64,000 nt of DNA from Streptomyces glaucescens (GCF_000761215.1 NZ_CP009438.1:3341001-3405000), one strand, 5' to 3'; counted from the first letter of the stretch, positions 34,037 to 44,162 are shown. Translations and numbers: made by a program. The notes: generated by a model from the letters alone, not told the origin.

Positions 34037-34458
34037 CAGTCCGCGACCGCATTCTCGGCCCCCTCCTCGGAGGGGATCGTGTAGAAGGGAAAGACCAGGT
34101 TGCGCCGGTCGTTGGTGGAGCGCACGGTGTAGTGCACGTCGATGTAGAGGGTGCCGTCCTCGACGGCGTCGAAGGCGACCACCACGTCGTCCACCGCGAC
34201 GCGCGGCTCCCACCTCTCCAGGGCCTCGCGCACCTGCTGCGCGATGCGTCCGGCGGTGGCGCCGTCGCCGGGGGCGAAGACGTAGTCGTGGATGCCGCAG
34301 CCGAACTCGGGGCGCATGGGGCGCTCGCCGGGCGCGGTGCCGAGCACCAGGCGGATCGCCTCCTCGATCTCCCGTCCCCGTTCGACCAGGGCGATCCCGC
34401 CGGTCGGCCCGACCCGCATCGGGAACGCCCAGCCGCGCCCGATGAACCGTTCGCTCAT
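34036..34458 (-). CDS. CIS baseplate protein, gp25/Afp9 family
   Basis: 140-aa protein with the gp25-like core (IEEAIRLVLGTAPGERPMRPEFGCGIHDYVFAP) including the conserved EIEEAI...RPEFG...L/V pattern. gp25 bridges the wedge to the sheath and starts sheath polymerisation. Start at MSERFIGRGW, sharing one base with the PAAR stop. Confidence 0.93.
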   Translation of the reverse strand: MSERFIGRGWAFPMRVGPTGGIALVERGREIEEAIRLVLGTAPGERPMRPEFGCGIHDYVFAPGDGATAGRIAQQVREALERWEPRVAVDDVVVAFDAVEDGTLYIDVHYTVRSTNDRRNLVFPFYTIPSEEGAENAVAD

Positions 34459-34766
34459 CACACGCCCCCGATCAGGACGTTGGGGGCGCCGGTGAGGATC
34501 ATCGCGCCGCACGCGGTCCGGTCCCGCGCCCGCGCGGCCGGCATCCCGCCGATCAGGACGGTGGCCGCGGCCGGGTTGGGCAGGATGACGTTGGCCGGGC
34601 CGGTGGCCGCGTGCGGCGGCATCGGGCAGGTGTGCAGGCTGCCCGTGACGGCGGCGGGGCGGCCGCCGATCAGCACGCGGGCCACGGCCGCGGCGGCGCC
34701 GGGCGGCGGGGTGGCGATCACACCGCCGTGGTCGGTGGGGTCACCGGTACGGGCTGCGGCCGGCAT
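34458..34766 (-). CDS. PAAR-domain spike tip protein
   Basis: 102-aa protein with the PAAR repeat architecture: ARTGDPTDHGGVI, VLIGGRPAAVTGSLHTCPM, VLIGGMPAARARDRTACG and NVLIGGV. His and Cys residues (DHGG, HTCP, DRTACG) are placed to bind the tip metal. It caps the VgrG-like spike encoded next to it. Confidence 0.93.
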   Translation of the reverse strand: MPAAARTGDPTDHGGVIATPPPGAAAAVARVLIGGRPAAVTGSLHTCPMPPHAATGPANVILPNPAAATVLIGGMPAARARDRTACGAMILTGAPNVLIGGV

Positions 34767-34796
34767 GCGGCACTCCTTACGGCAGTGGGGACGGGG

Positions 34797-36620
34797 TCAG
34801 TTGATGCGGATGAGCTTGGCTTTGAGGACGCCCAGCAGGCCACCGTCGACGGTGACGTCCGAGCTGCCGGTGACGCTTACCGAACGGCCGCCGACCTTCA
34901 CCCCGACCCGGCCCTGGATGTCCACGTTCCGGCCCGACACGCTCACGTCGCCCCGTCCCGCGTCCAGGGTGATGCCCTGCCGGTCGAGCACGACGGAGGT
35001 GAGGGGTTGCCGGCCCTTGGCGTACACCGTCAGCTCGATGCGGTCGCGCCGGTCGTCGAGGAACACTTCGAGGCGTTCGTCGCCGGTCGTGAGCCTGACG
35101 CCGGACGGGCCCGGTGCCCTGGCGTCCAGCAGCTCCACCCGGTGTCCCGAACGTGACACGACGGAGCGGCGGTTGACCTTGCCGGTGGTCGGGTCGATCA
35201 GCGGGACGTCGTGCGGGGACGGCTTGTCGACGCCGTTGTACAGCCCGCCGATGACGTACGGGCTGTCCAGCAGGCCCTGTTCGAAGCCCACCAGCACCTC
35301 GTCGTTGACCTCGGGGCTCACCACGCCCCCGCCGCCCCTGCCGCCCCACTGCACGGTGCGCACCCAGTCGGTGGTGTACGTGTCGTCCAGCCAGGGGAAC
35401 TTCAGTCGCACCGCGCCGCTCTCGGCGCCGCCCGGCTCGCGCACGTCCGTCACGACGCCGATCGCCAGGCCCGGCATGCGCGGCCCGCGGCCCGGTGAGC
35501 CCGCGCCGGCCACCAGGCCCGTGAGGGAGCGGTCCGGGCTCGCGCTCACCCACACCGTCGTCCGGTACCCGCCGTGCGGCTCCAGGACGTGCCGCACGGC
35601 CGTCGCCGTGTACTTGCCCGAGAAGGCGTGCCCGACGTTGCCCAGCGCCACCGGCTTGCCCGCGCGCAGCCGCGGGTTGCCCTCGGCCACCGCTTCCAGC
35701 TCGCCGAATCCCGCGCTGACCTGGGCGGCCGTGGCGTCCGCGACCGCTGTCGTCTCGGCCTGGGTGCGGTACGGGGTGTCCGTGACGGTCAGTTTCGCGG
35801 ACGTGCCGAACCGGGCGGCGAACGCCGGGCTCAGACCCGGCACCACCGTCTCGCTGTCCACCGACGGCTGCCGGGCCACCAGCGGCCGTTTCGTGGTGAC
35901 GTCCCAGCCGCGCACCTCCACCTGGGACGCGCCGTCCGCGGCCGACAGCGACGCGCGCAGCGCGAGCAGGTTCCGCCCGTACTCCAGCACCATCGGGTTC
36001 CGGGTGGCCGGGGTCGACGGGGCGGGCGCCGCGGACGCCTTCCGCGGCCGGGTGAACTGGAGCAGCCCCTTGTCGTCGACGCGCACCTGCGCGCCGCTCT
36101 CGGCCGCGAGGTACTGGAGGAAGTCCCAGTCGGACACGTTGGCCTGCGAGAGCTGCCGGTAGGTGACCGGCGCGGCCTCCACGGTGCCGCAGGCCAGCCC
36201 GGCCCCGGCGGCCACCTTGCGGACGATCGCCGCCGCCGTCATGTTCCGGTACGCCACCACCTTCCGCCCCCGCTGGAGGCGGTGCGCCTTGGAGTAGGCG
36301 CGCACCACCGTGAACGAGCCCGTGCGGTCCCGGTCCGCCTCCAGGGCCGTCACCTCGCCGTCGAACAGCCGCTCGCGGGCCTGCCCGGACACCGTCACCA
36401 CGGACACCCTGAGCGGGGTGCCGATGGTGATGCCGGTCGCCCTGAGGAACTCGTGGTCGGGGTCGCGGAAGGTGAGCTGTGCCGCGTCGGGCAGGCCCAC
36501 GTTCTCGTCGACCACGCAGCTCACGAGCTGGGCGGCCCAGACCGGCGGCAGTTCCGCGGGCGTCTCGATGACGGGGTCCGCCGCGAACGACCGGCCGCCG
36601 CGCCCCTCCGGTGTGGTCAC
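34797..36620 (-). CDS. VgrG/Afp8-like central spike protein
   Basis: 607-aa spike. N-terminal gp27-like part (DPVIETPAELPPVWAAQLVSCVVDENVGLPDAAQL), a gp5 OB-fold region near residues 385-460 (IGVVTDVREPGGAESGAVRLKFPWLDDTYTTDWVRTVQWG, then NDEVLVGFEQGLLDSPYVIGGLYN), and a C-terminal beta-helix of short repeats (ITLDAGRGDVSVSGRNVDIQG). No extra catalytic domain is fused. GTG start overlaps the LysM gene stop by 4 bases. Confidence 0.93.
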   Translation of the reverse strand: MTTPEGRGGRSFAADPVIETPAELPPVWAAQLVSCVVDENVGLPDAAQLTFRDPDHEFLRATGITIGTPLRVSVVTVSGQARERLFDGEVTALEADRDRTGSFTVVRAYSKAHRLQRGRKVVAYRNMTAAAIVRKVAAGAGLACGTVEAAPVTYRQLSQANVSDWDFLQYLAAESGAQVRVDDKGLLQFTRPRKASAAPAPSTPATRNPMVLEYGRNLLALRASLSAADGASQVEVRGWDVTTKRPLVARQPSVDSETVVPGLSPAFAARFGTSAKLTVTDTPYRTQAETTAVADATAAQVSAGFGELEAVAEGNPRLRAGKPVALGNVGHAFSGKYTATAVRHVLEPHGGYRTTVWVSASPDRSLTGLVAGAGSPGRGPRMPGLAIGVVTDVREPGGAESGAVRLKFPWLDDTYTTDWVRTVQWGGRGGGGVVSPEVNDEVLVGFEQGLLDSPYVIGGLYNGVDKPSPHDVPLIDPTTGKVNRRSVVSRSGHRVELLDARAPGPSGVRLTTGDERLEVFLDDRRDRIELTVYAKGRQPLTSVVLDRQGITLDAGRGDVSVSGRNVDIQGRVGVKVGGRSVSVTGSSDVTVDGGLLGVLKAKLIRIN

Positions 36621-37339
36621 CGCTCCTCCTCACCGCCCGCGTCCCGCAGCCCCGGCACCACGAGTTCGGTGCCGGGCACGAGCGCCATCGGGTCGTCGAT
36701 CCCGTTCGCCTCCGCGATGACCCGCCAGGCCGTCGCGTCGCCGTACTCCCGCCAGGCCAGCAGGGCGAGGCTGTCGCCCGCCACCACGGTGTGCGTGCTG
36801 CGGGCGGTGCGCGCGCCGGACGTCGGGTTCTGTCCCGGCGGGTCGACGCTCGCCTCCTCGATCGACAGCGCGCAGGTGGCCCGCAGCGGCTTGCCGTCCA
36901 CGTCGAAGAGGGTGTACGTCACCGACAGGCTGGAGAGCACCCCGTCGAACGAGGTCGTCCGCGCGGTGCCCCACTCGAACCGCACCCACGGGCTGGCCGG
37001 CTTCTTGCGGCCCAGGCTGGCCGGGGTCGGCACGCACGCCTTCATCAGCTTCTCCACCGCCTGCTCCACGGAGTTGTCGTGGGTGGCGGTGGCGTCCAGG
37101 AAGACCTCCAGGCTCAGCTCGCGCGGGCCGCTGCCGACGAACTCGGGCAGCGCCGACTGCTCCGCCATCCGGGACGGGGAACGCCGCCACTCGGTGGTCT
37201 TGCGCAGCTGCAGGGTGGAGGGGTTGAACTGGAGGTCGAGCCGCGCGATCGTCCCGCCCGGCTTCGCGCCGACCGACGCGGGGGGCTCCTTCAGGGTCAG
37301 CTGGGCCCTGGCCCGGCTGGAGCGGACCGCTGGGGACAT
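36617..37339 (-). CDS. CIS tube-baseplate adaptor with LysM domain (Afp7-like)
   Basis: 240-aa protein. N-terminal CIS-tube domain (IARLDLQFNPSTLQLRKTTEW, then ELSLEVFLDAT) and C-terminal LysM (about residues 183-230, THTVVAGDSLALLAWREYGDATAWRVIAEANGIDDP). In this family the LysM is thought to contact the spike rather than peptidoglycan. Confidence 0.92.
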   Translation of the reverse strand: MSPAVRSSRARAQLTLKEPPASVGAKPGGTIARLDLQFNPSTLQLRKTTEWRRSPSRMAEQSALPEFVGSGPRELSLEVFLDATATHDNSVEQAVEKLMKACVPTPASLGRKKPASPWVRFEWGTARTTSFDGVLSSLSVTYTLFDVDGKPLRATCALSIEEASVDPPGQNPTSGARTARSTHTVVAGDSLALLAWREYGDATAWRVIAEANGIDDPMALVPGTELVVPGLRDAGGEEER

Positions 37340-37379
37340 GCCGGTACCTCCTTTCCTACGGGGCGGGTGCGGGGTGGGG

Positions 37380-37471
37380 ACGGCTGGTGGTCGGCGGGTG
37401 GACGGCGGGGGCCGGCGGGGGCCGGCGGGTGGACGGCGGGGGTCGGCGGGTGGACGGCGGGGGTCGGCGGG
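37380..37471. repeat. 21-bp G-rich minisatellite between the tube 2 and LysM genes
   Basis: Three copies of TCGGCGGGTGGACGGCGGGGG-type units (about 37391-37411, 37422-37442, 37443-37463) with a 10-bp partial between the first and second. Many GGG runs on the plus strand could form quadruplexes. Fills most of the gap after the tube 2 stop codon. Confidence 0.8.
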
Positions 37472-37897
37472 TCAGGACCAGCGCAGGCCCTCGTGGGCGA
37501 TCTCCAGGCTCTCCACCGCCGGTGCCGGGTTGCCGGGGTCGAACGACGGCCCCTGCCAGCGCACCGGGACGATGCCGAAGACCTGCCAGCTGACGATCGG
37601 GGTCAGGTCCGGCCGCAGGGCCACGATCTCGCCGTCCTTGGGCTCGACCCGCTTCAGCGTCTCGTCGAGCCAGCGGCCGATCTTCACCGTGTCGGTGGTG
37701 ACCGGCCGGGTGAGCGTGATGTTCGACCAGGTCACGCGTCCGGGCAGCTGCCAGGTGAAGCCGTTGTTGCCGCCCTCGGCGTAGCTCTCGATCTCGACCT
37801 CGGCGCCCATGCCGGAGCAGGTGTGGAAGGCGCCCAGGTCGTCGCCGCCGATCGCGAGCCGGAAGAACACGCTCGTCGCGAAGATGCTGTCCGTCAT
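37472..37897 (-). CDS. CIS inner tube protein 2 (T4 gp19-like)
   Basis: 141-aa tube protein starting MTDSIFATSVFFRLAIGGDDLGAFHTCSGM, with EVEIESYAEGGNNGFTWQLPGRVTWSNITLTRPVT. That is the gp19/Hcp-like pattern shared with Afp5. It is preceded by three GAGGTCAGG repeats, the last overlapping its ribosome site. Confidence 0.93.
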   Translation of the reverse strand: MTDSIFATSVFFRLAIGGDDLGAFHTCSGMGAEVEIESYAEGGNNGFTWQLPGRVTWSNITLTRPVTTDTVKIGRWLDETLKRVEPKDGEIVALRPDLTPIVSWQVFGIVPVRWQGPSFDPGNPAPAVESLEIAHEGLRWS

Positions 37898-37903
37898 CCG
37901 TTT

Positions 37904-37946
37904 CCTGACCTCATGTGTTCCCTGACCTCATCCGTTCCTGACCTCG
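37904..37946 (-). repeat. Triple direct repeat upstream of tube 2
   Basis: TGAGGTCAGG/CGAGGTCAGG (minus strand) occurs at 37904-37913, 37921-37930 and 37937-37946, spaced 17 and 16 bp. The copy nearest the ATG holds the ribosome binding site. Confidence 0.75.
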
Positions 37947-37977
37947 TCCGTCCCTCGGCCTCGTCGTTCAGCGGCCC

Positions 37978-40900
37978 TCAACGGCGTCCGTCGTGGAGGC
38001 GGCCCATGCGTTCCCGGCCGCGCCGCAGCTCGGCCCGCAGCAGCCGGGCGACCGGGTCGAGCAGGCGCCGCGCCAGGTCGTCCAGGTCGAGACCGGGATC
38101 CTGCGCCGGCTCGGCGCTCCGGGCCGCGCTCCTGGCGGAGCCGGGCGTCGTGGCCGAGGGGGGTTTCGTGGCGGACGCGGCCGTAGCGGCGGACATGGAG
38201 GCGGACCGCGGCCGGCCGGGTGCCGGTACCGGCGCGCCGGGCCCGCCCGGGGGTACGCGGTCACCGCCGCCGGAGCCGGTGCGCTGCACCGGGGCCGCCG
38301 TCCCGCCGGGCACGCCCCCGGGACCCGCGCTCTTCCGCCGGACCACGGGCACGGCCACCGCCGGGGCCGCCACCGGCGCGGCCGGCGGTCGGTCCGCGAG
38401 CGGCGGCGCCTGCGGGGCGGTCACCGGCAGGGGCCGCGCCGGTACGGCGGTGGACGCGGCGTGCGCGCCGGGCCCGGGCGTCCGCGGCAGCGGCGGCAGG
38501 GGCCGGACGACCGGGACGCGCTGAACGGGGGCCGCGGAGCCGGTGCTCCGTGCGCCTGCGCCTGCGCCTGTGTCGGTGCCTGTGCCTGTGCCTGTGGTTG
38601 CGCGTGTGCCAGCGTCTGCGCCCGGTCCGTGCGGTCCGGTGCGGACGGCGGCGGCCCGCTGGACCGGTGCCGTCGCCGGGGCGACCGCGGACGGGCCCCG
38701 CGGCGGCCGTGCGGGCTCACGGGCGGGCGGCGCGGGGTTGCCCCGGGGGGCGGCCGGTGCACCCGGGGAGGGCGTGGCCGGCTGCGGGGTGGTGTGGGCG
38801 GCGGGCCAGCGGGGCGCCACCACGGGACGGCCGCCGGTGCGGGCTGCGGGTGGTGCGGCGCCTTCCGGGGCGCGGGTGTTCAGGGAGAGCGGGCGCGCGG
38901 CGAGCAGTGAGAGGGTGCGCGGTGCCGCCATGGCGGGGTGGGCCGCCGAGCGGGTCACCGGGAGTGGGTGCGGGCCGGGCGGGCCGAGGGGCGGAGCGCC
39001 CGAGGCACCCGACGTGCCCTCGGACACGCTCCGGGCGACGACGAGCGGCACCGGTGCGGCGGGGTCCCGGTGCTGCCGCCGGCCGCCGGGGCCGGGCTCG
39101 CCGCCGGACGCCGTGCCGGGCCGTCGCGTGGCCTGTGCGGCGCCTGCCTCACCCGCGGCGACCACCGGTGCCGGGCTCCTGGGCTCGGTGGTGGCCGGGG
39201 ACGGTGTCACCAGGGGCGTGGCGGGCCCGTTCCCGTGATGCGCGGGGCCGGGCTCCGCGGGACTCGGACCGGCGGAGCCGGCCGCGAGGCGGCGCTGCAC
39301 GTCAGCCGTCCCCAGCAGCGGTGCGTCCGCCCCGGACGGTGCCGGGGAGACGTGGGGTCCCCGGTCCTGCCGTACCGGGCCCGGCCGGCCGTCCGGGCCG
39401 GAGACGGAGGTGGTGGCCGGGGCGGCCGTGGCGGCCGGGAGGTCGGCGCTCGGCGGCAGCGCGGGCAGCGGCGCGCCCAGCCCGCCGCGGGCGCGTGCCC
39501 CGGTGCGGGCGGAGGGCTGGTGCGGGCCGGCGTCCGGTGCGGCGGGGCTGTCCTGGGTGCCGCCGCGAGCCGCTTTCGCCCCGCCCTCGTGCGGGCCCTC
39601 GGCGCCGGCCGGGCCTTCGGCGCGGCGCTGGACGACGGGAAGCGCCGGACCGGACGCGGCCTTGGCACCGGGCGCGGGGGGCGGGACGGGGGCGTCCTTC
39701 GCCAGCGGCACCGCGGTGGCGGGCAGTTCGTTCAGCGGGGCGCCGAGCGGCGCGCGGGTGAGCCCGCCCCGTGCCGGGGCCGCGGGGCGTTCCCTCGCCC
39801 CGGCCGGTTCGGCCGCGGTGGAGGGGCTGCCGGGACCGGGGAGGGTGGCGGGCCGCAGGGCGGGCACGCGGCGCACCGGTCCGGACGGGCGCCGGGCGAC
39901 GGTCAGGGAGGGCCCCGCCGGGCGGAGCCGGACGGCCGGGGTGGACACGCCGGCAGCGGAGGCCCGGGATGTCTCCCGCTGCCCGTCTGCCGGGTCGGGC
40001 CGCGACCCGGTCGTCCCGGCCGCGGCGTGCCGGCCGTCCGGACGGGAACGCGTACGACCGCCGGTCCCGGCCGGAGACCCGGAGGCCTCACCGGAGTCCG
40101 GCTCGGGCGACCCGGACCGCGCCTTCGCGGCGGGCCCGCCGGCAGCGGGCCGGGCCGCGGACCGGCCGGCGGCCGTGTCCGGAACCACCGACACGCGCCG
40201 CACCAGCGGGATCTCCGGCACGGCCGGCCGGCGGCCGGTGTCGGCGGGCGCCACCACCGGTTCGGCGCCGGGTCGCGCCGCCCGCTGGACGGCGGGGGAT
40301 GACGCGGAGAGCACGGCGGGGGAATCGGCGGACGTCAGGCCACGGCTGTGCGGAGTGCCGCTCCCGCGGCCCTTCCCGACGGCGCCGTCGCCGCTGGAAC
40401 GCGCCACCGCGGGCCCCGAACCGGACGGTCCGGAAGCGGACGACCCGGAAGCGGACGACCCGGAACCGGACGACCCGGAACCGGACGGCCCGGAACCGGA
40501 CGACCCGGAACCAGAGGACGCCGCAACGGACGGGACGGATCCGGAGGAGGCCGAACCACCCGACGCCGAACGCGAGGAAGCCGAACCACCCGATACCGAA
40601 CGCGAGGAAGCCGAACCACCCGACGCCGTGCCGGACGACCCCGAACCAGCCGACCCCGTACCGGACGACCCCGTACCCGACCGCCGGGCGCCCGGGCGTG
40701 CGCGTCGTGCGACCTCGCCCGGCCCCTGCGGTGCCCGAGCGGCCGACGGGCGGGACGTGCCGTCCGAGGCCCCCGCGTCCGGCAGCCCGGTGTCCGGCGC
40801 GTCACCCCGCGGCCCGCCCGCCCCCTCCGGTCGCAGCGTCCGGAGCAGCAGTGGCCCTCCCCCGCCGTGGGTGGCTCGCGGGGCGGCCGGGCGGGTGACG

Positions 40901-41229
40901 CCGCGCACCAGGCCGGCCGGGGCCGTGGGCAGCAGGGCGTGCCCGAGCCCGGAGTCGAACGTCGGATCCTGCCAGGCGGCGAGGCCCGCCCGGAAGGCAA
41001 GACCGTCACTGACGCCGAGCGGGGCGCGGGACACGGTGAGCACCGGGGGTGGGGTGCGGCGCCAGCCGCCGTCCCAGTCGCCGGGCGAGGAGGGGGCCGG
41101 GGTGCCGGGCGCGCTCCGGTCCGGGGCCCCGGCAGGCGGGCCGGCCGCTTCGGCCGCGGTGTGTTCCCGCGCGGGGTCCGCGGTGTTCGGTCCGGCGGCC
41201 CGGCGGCGCAGCCTGTCGCGCCATGCCAT
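37978..41229 (-). CDS. 1083-aa low-complexity CIS protein in the tape-measure position
   Basis: Only the ends look folded: residues about 50-115 (WDGGWRRTPPPVLTVSRAPLGV, LAAWQDPTFDSGLGHALLPTAP) and the last ~40 (LDLDDLARRLLDPVARLLRAELRRGRERMGRL), an amphipathic helix. The rest is Pro/Ala/Gly/Ser/Arg-rich and predicted disordered, with a Ser/Gly repeat tract at residues 184-272. By order (sheath, tube, two small assembly proteins, this gene, tube 2, LysM) it occupies the phage tape-measure slot, but it is not helical like one. Function is unknown. Confidence 0.75.
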   Translation of the reverse strand: MAWRDRLRRRAAGPNTADPAREHTAAEAAGPPAGAPDRSAPGTPAPSSPGDWDGGWRRTPPPVLTVSRAPLGVSDGLAFRAGLAAWQDPTFDSGLGHALLPTAPAGLVRGVTRPAAPRATHGGGGPLLLRTLRPEGAGGPRGDAPDTGLPDAGASDGTSRPSAARAPQGPGEVARRARPGARRSGTGSSGTGSAGSGSSGTASGGSASSRSVSGGSASSRSASGGSASSGSVPSVAASSGSGSSGSGPSGSGSSGSGSSASGSSASGPSGSGPAVARSSGDGAVGKGRGSGTPHSRGLTSADSPAVLSASSPAVQRAARPGAEPVVAPADTGRRPAVPEIPLVRRVSVVPDTAAGRSAARPAAGGPAAKARSGSPEPDSGEASGSPAGTGGRTRSRPDGRHAAAGTTGSRPDPADGQRETSRASAAGVSTPAVRLRPAGPSLTVARRPSGPVRRVPALRPATLPGPGSPSTAAEPAGARERPAAPARGGLTRAPLGAPLNELPATAVPLAKDAPVPPPAPGAKAASGPALPVVQRRAEGPAGAEGPHEGGAKAARGGTQDSPAAPDAGPHQPSARTGARARGGLGAPLPALPPSADLPAATAAPATTSVSGPDGRPGPVRQDRGPHVSPAPSGADAPLLGTADVQRRLAAGSAGPSPAEPGPAHHGNGPATPLVTPSPATTEPRSPAPVVAAGEAGAAQATRRPGTASGGEPGPGGRRQHRDPAAPVPLVVARSVSEGTSGASGAPPLGPPGPHPLPVTRSAAHPAMAAPRTLSLLAARPLSLNTRAPEGAAPPAARTGGRPVVAPRWPAAHTTPQPATPSPGAPAAPRGNPAPPAREPARPPRGPSAVAPATAPVQRAAAVRTGPHGPGADAGTRATTGTGTGTDTGAGAGARSTGSAAPVQRVPVVRPLPPLPRTPGPGAHAASTAVPARPLPVTAPQAPPLADRPPAAPVAAPAVAVPVVRRKSAGPGGVPGGTAAPVQRTGSGGGDRVPPGGPGAPVPAPGRPRSASMSAATAASATKPPSATTPGSARSAARSAEPAQDPGLDLDDLARRLLDPVARLLRAELRRGRERMGRLHDGRR
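40414..40680 (-). repeat. Nested minisatellites encoding Ser/Gly repeats
   Basis: About six copies of the 15-bp unit CGGACGACCCGGAAC (40435-40510) and a 30-bp unit (GAGGAAGCCGAACC-type, about 40548-40630) repeated two to three times. Both are multiples of three, so copy changes keep the frame. Confidence 0.8.
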
Positions 41230-41233
41230 GTGC

Positions 41234-41392
41234 TCAACCGCCTTCGTTCACGCGGGTGTTGATGCGGGCGATCTCGGCCACCCACTGCCGGCGTTCGTCG
41301 TGGGTCAGGTCGAGGATCTCCTCGCGCGGCCAGTGGAAGTGATAGGCGACGTACGCGATCTCCTCCCGGAGCCGGGGAAGTGCGTACGTCAC
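41234..41392 (-). CDS. Small CIS assembly protein, DUF6760-like
   Basis: 52-aa protein starting MTYALPRLREEIAYVAYHFH and containing WPREEILDLTHDERRQWVAEI. It is too short for most gene finders, but its GTG overlaps the upstream stop by 4 bases and its stop is 4 bp before the next ATG. From memory it matches a family confined to CIS loci. Its place corresponds to a phage tail-assembly chaperone. Confidence 0.8.
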   Translation of the reverse strand: MTYALPRLREEIAYVAYHFHWPREEILDLTHDERRQWVAEIARINTRVNEGG

Positions 41393-41883
41393 GATTCCCC
41401 CAGGCGCCCACCCGAGAGGTCGACCTCGAAGCCGCCCTCGCAGTGCGGACAGGTCACCGCCGCCCGGGTGTGGCCCTCGCTGTTGACGCGGCGGTAGAAG
41501 TCCTGGAGGAAGGCGACGTCGGTGGCGTACATCCGTTCCACGATGCCGGCGTGCACATCGGTGATGGAGCCGATCCGGGTGATCACCTGGCTCAGCAGCA
41601 CCACGCTGAGGTACGCGGGGTTCTCCTTGACCCGCAGGTCGATCTGGGGGCGCAGTTCGTCCCTCGCCGTGGCCAGGCGCATCGCGCCGTGCCGGTGCAC
41701 GGTGCCCGCCTCGTCGACGTATCCGCGCGGCAGCTCGAACTCGAACTCGGTGCGCAGCCCGTGGTCCTCTCGTGGCGGCGGGGCGGCGGCGGGGGGTGCC
41801 GCCGGCTGCTCGGTCGCCGGGGCGGGTGCCGTCACCTGGAGGATCTCGTCCAGGCTGCCCGCCGTCACCGTACGGCGCCTCAT
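41389..41883 (-). CDS. CIS tail assembly protein with CPHC motif
   Basis: 164-aa protein. Pro/Ala-rich N-terminus, then DHGLRTEFEFELPRGYVDEAGTVHRHGAMRLATARDEL and a C-terminal CPHCEGGF knuckle (about residues 147-154) that could bind metal with another partner. It lies between tube 1 and the DUF6760-like gene, with ATGA overlaps on both sides. Likely an assembly chaperone by position. Confidence 0.78.
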   Translation of the reverse strand: MRRRTVTAGSLDEILQVTAPAPATEQPAAPPAAAPPPREDHGLRTEFEFELPRGYVDEAGTVHRHGAMRLATARDELRPQIDLRVKENPAYLSVVLLSQVITRIGSITDVHAGIVERMYATDVAFLQDFYRRVNSEGHTRAAVTCPHCEGGFEVDLSGGRLGES

Positions 41884-42320
41884 TCGACGATGATCTCCTC
41901 GAACACGATCGTGACGGACTCGGTGGCCGCGGACGACTCGCCCGCCCTCAGGGAGGGGCCCTCCCACTTGGAGGCCCAGCCCTGCATGAGCTGGATGCGG
42001 CGGACGGTGGTGCCCTCGGTGTCCTTGATCTCGATGGTGAGGTTCTGGCGCGCGGCGTTCACGGCGCCGTTGTTCAGGGTCTCCTTGATCCAGTTGGTGA
42101 ACTCGCTGCTCTGGTCGAGTCCCCGGGTGATCGTGATCTCGCCTGCCTGCCGGCCGCCGGGCTGCTTGCGGATGATCTGCTTGCCCTCGGCGCTGACCTG
42201 CTTGATCTCGACGACGTCCTCCTCGACGGTCAGACCGCTGATCTCCTGGATCGACTCGACCAGGTAGCCACCGAGCTGCACGCCGAAGACATGGGTGGAA
42301 AGAGCATCGCCCGTTGCCAT
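41880..42320 (-). CDS. CIS inner tube protein 1 (T4 gp19-like)
   Basis: 146-aa protein starting MATGDALSTHVFGVQLGGYLVESIQEISGL, with KQIIRKQPGGRQAGEITITRGLDQSSEFTNWIKET, the standard main-tube pattern of Afp1-type proteins. It follows the sheath gene by 34 bp. Confidence 0.94.
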   Translation of the reverse strand: MATGDALSTHVFGVQLGGYLVESIQEISGLTVEEDVVEIKQVSAEGKQIIRKQPGGRQAGEITITRGLDQSSEFTNWIKETLNNGAVNAARQNLTIEIKDTEGTTVRRIQLMQGWASKWEGPSLRAGESSAATESVTIVFEEIIVE

Positions 42321-42354
42321 GACTGTCTGTCACCTTTCCTTGCGGACCCGCGGG

Positions 42355-43914
<1,560 letters not shown>

Positions 43915-44162
43915 GCTCGCTCCTTCAGGTCCTCGCTGGTCAGTCACCTGTGTCCAGGCCGAGTCTGCGCGGCGGGACGGCCGGGGCGACAGGGACGTGC
44001 GGACCCGGCCGGGGGCAGGAACGCTGCCTCCGCCCGCGCGCGCCCACCGCCCCGCGGCCACCCGGACTTGCCCTCGCTCTGCCCGTACGGACCTGGACGC
44101 CCCGGGCGCCCGCGCGGTCCACTGGGGGCCGCGCCGGGGGCGCGTCGACGAGGAGGCAGCAG
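43915..44162. promoter_or_regulatory. Divergent promoter region of sheath and effector genes
   Basis: 248 bp between two outward-facing starts, so it must hold promoters for both. No confident -10/-35 or palindrome could be picked by eye. Confidence 0.4.

Noticed and set aside
37380-37471. CRISPR-like array or origin iterons
   Set aside because: Units are directly adjacent G-rich repeats without spacers, and no replication gene is near.
40414-40680. CRISPR-like array
   Set aside because: Repeats are contiguous, coding and in frame, with no unique spacers; no cas genes are present.
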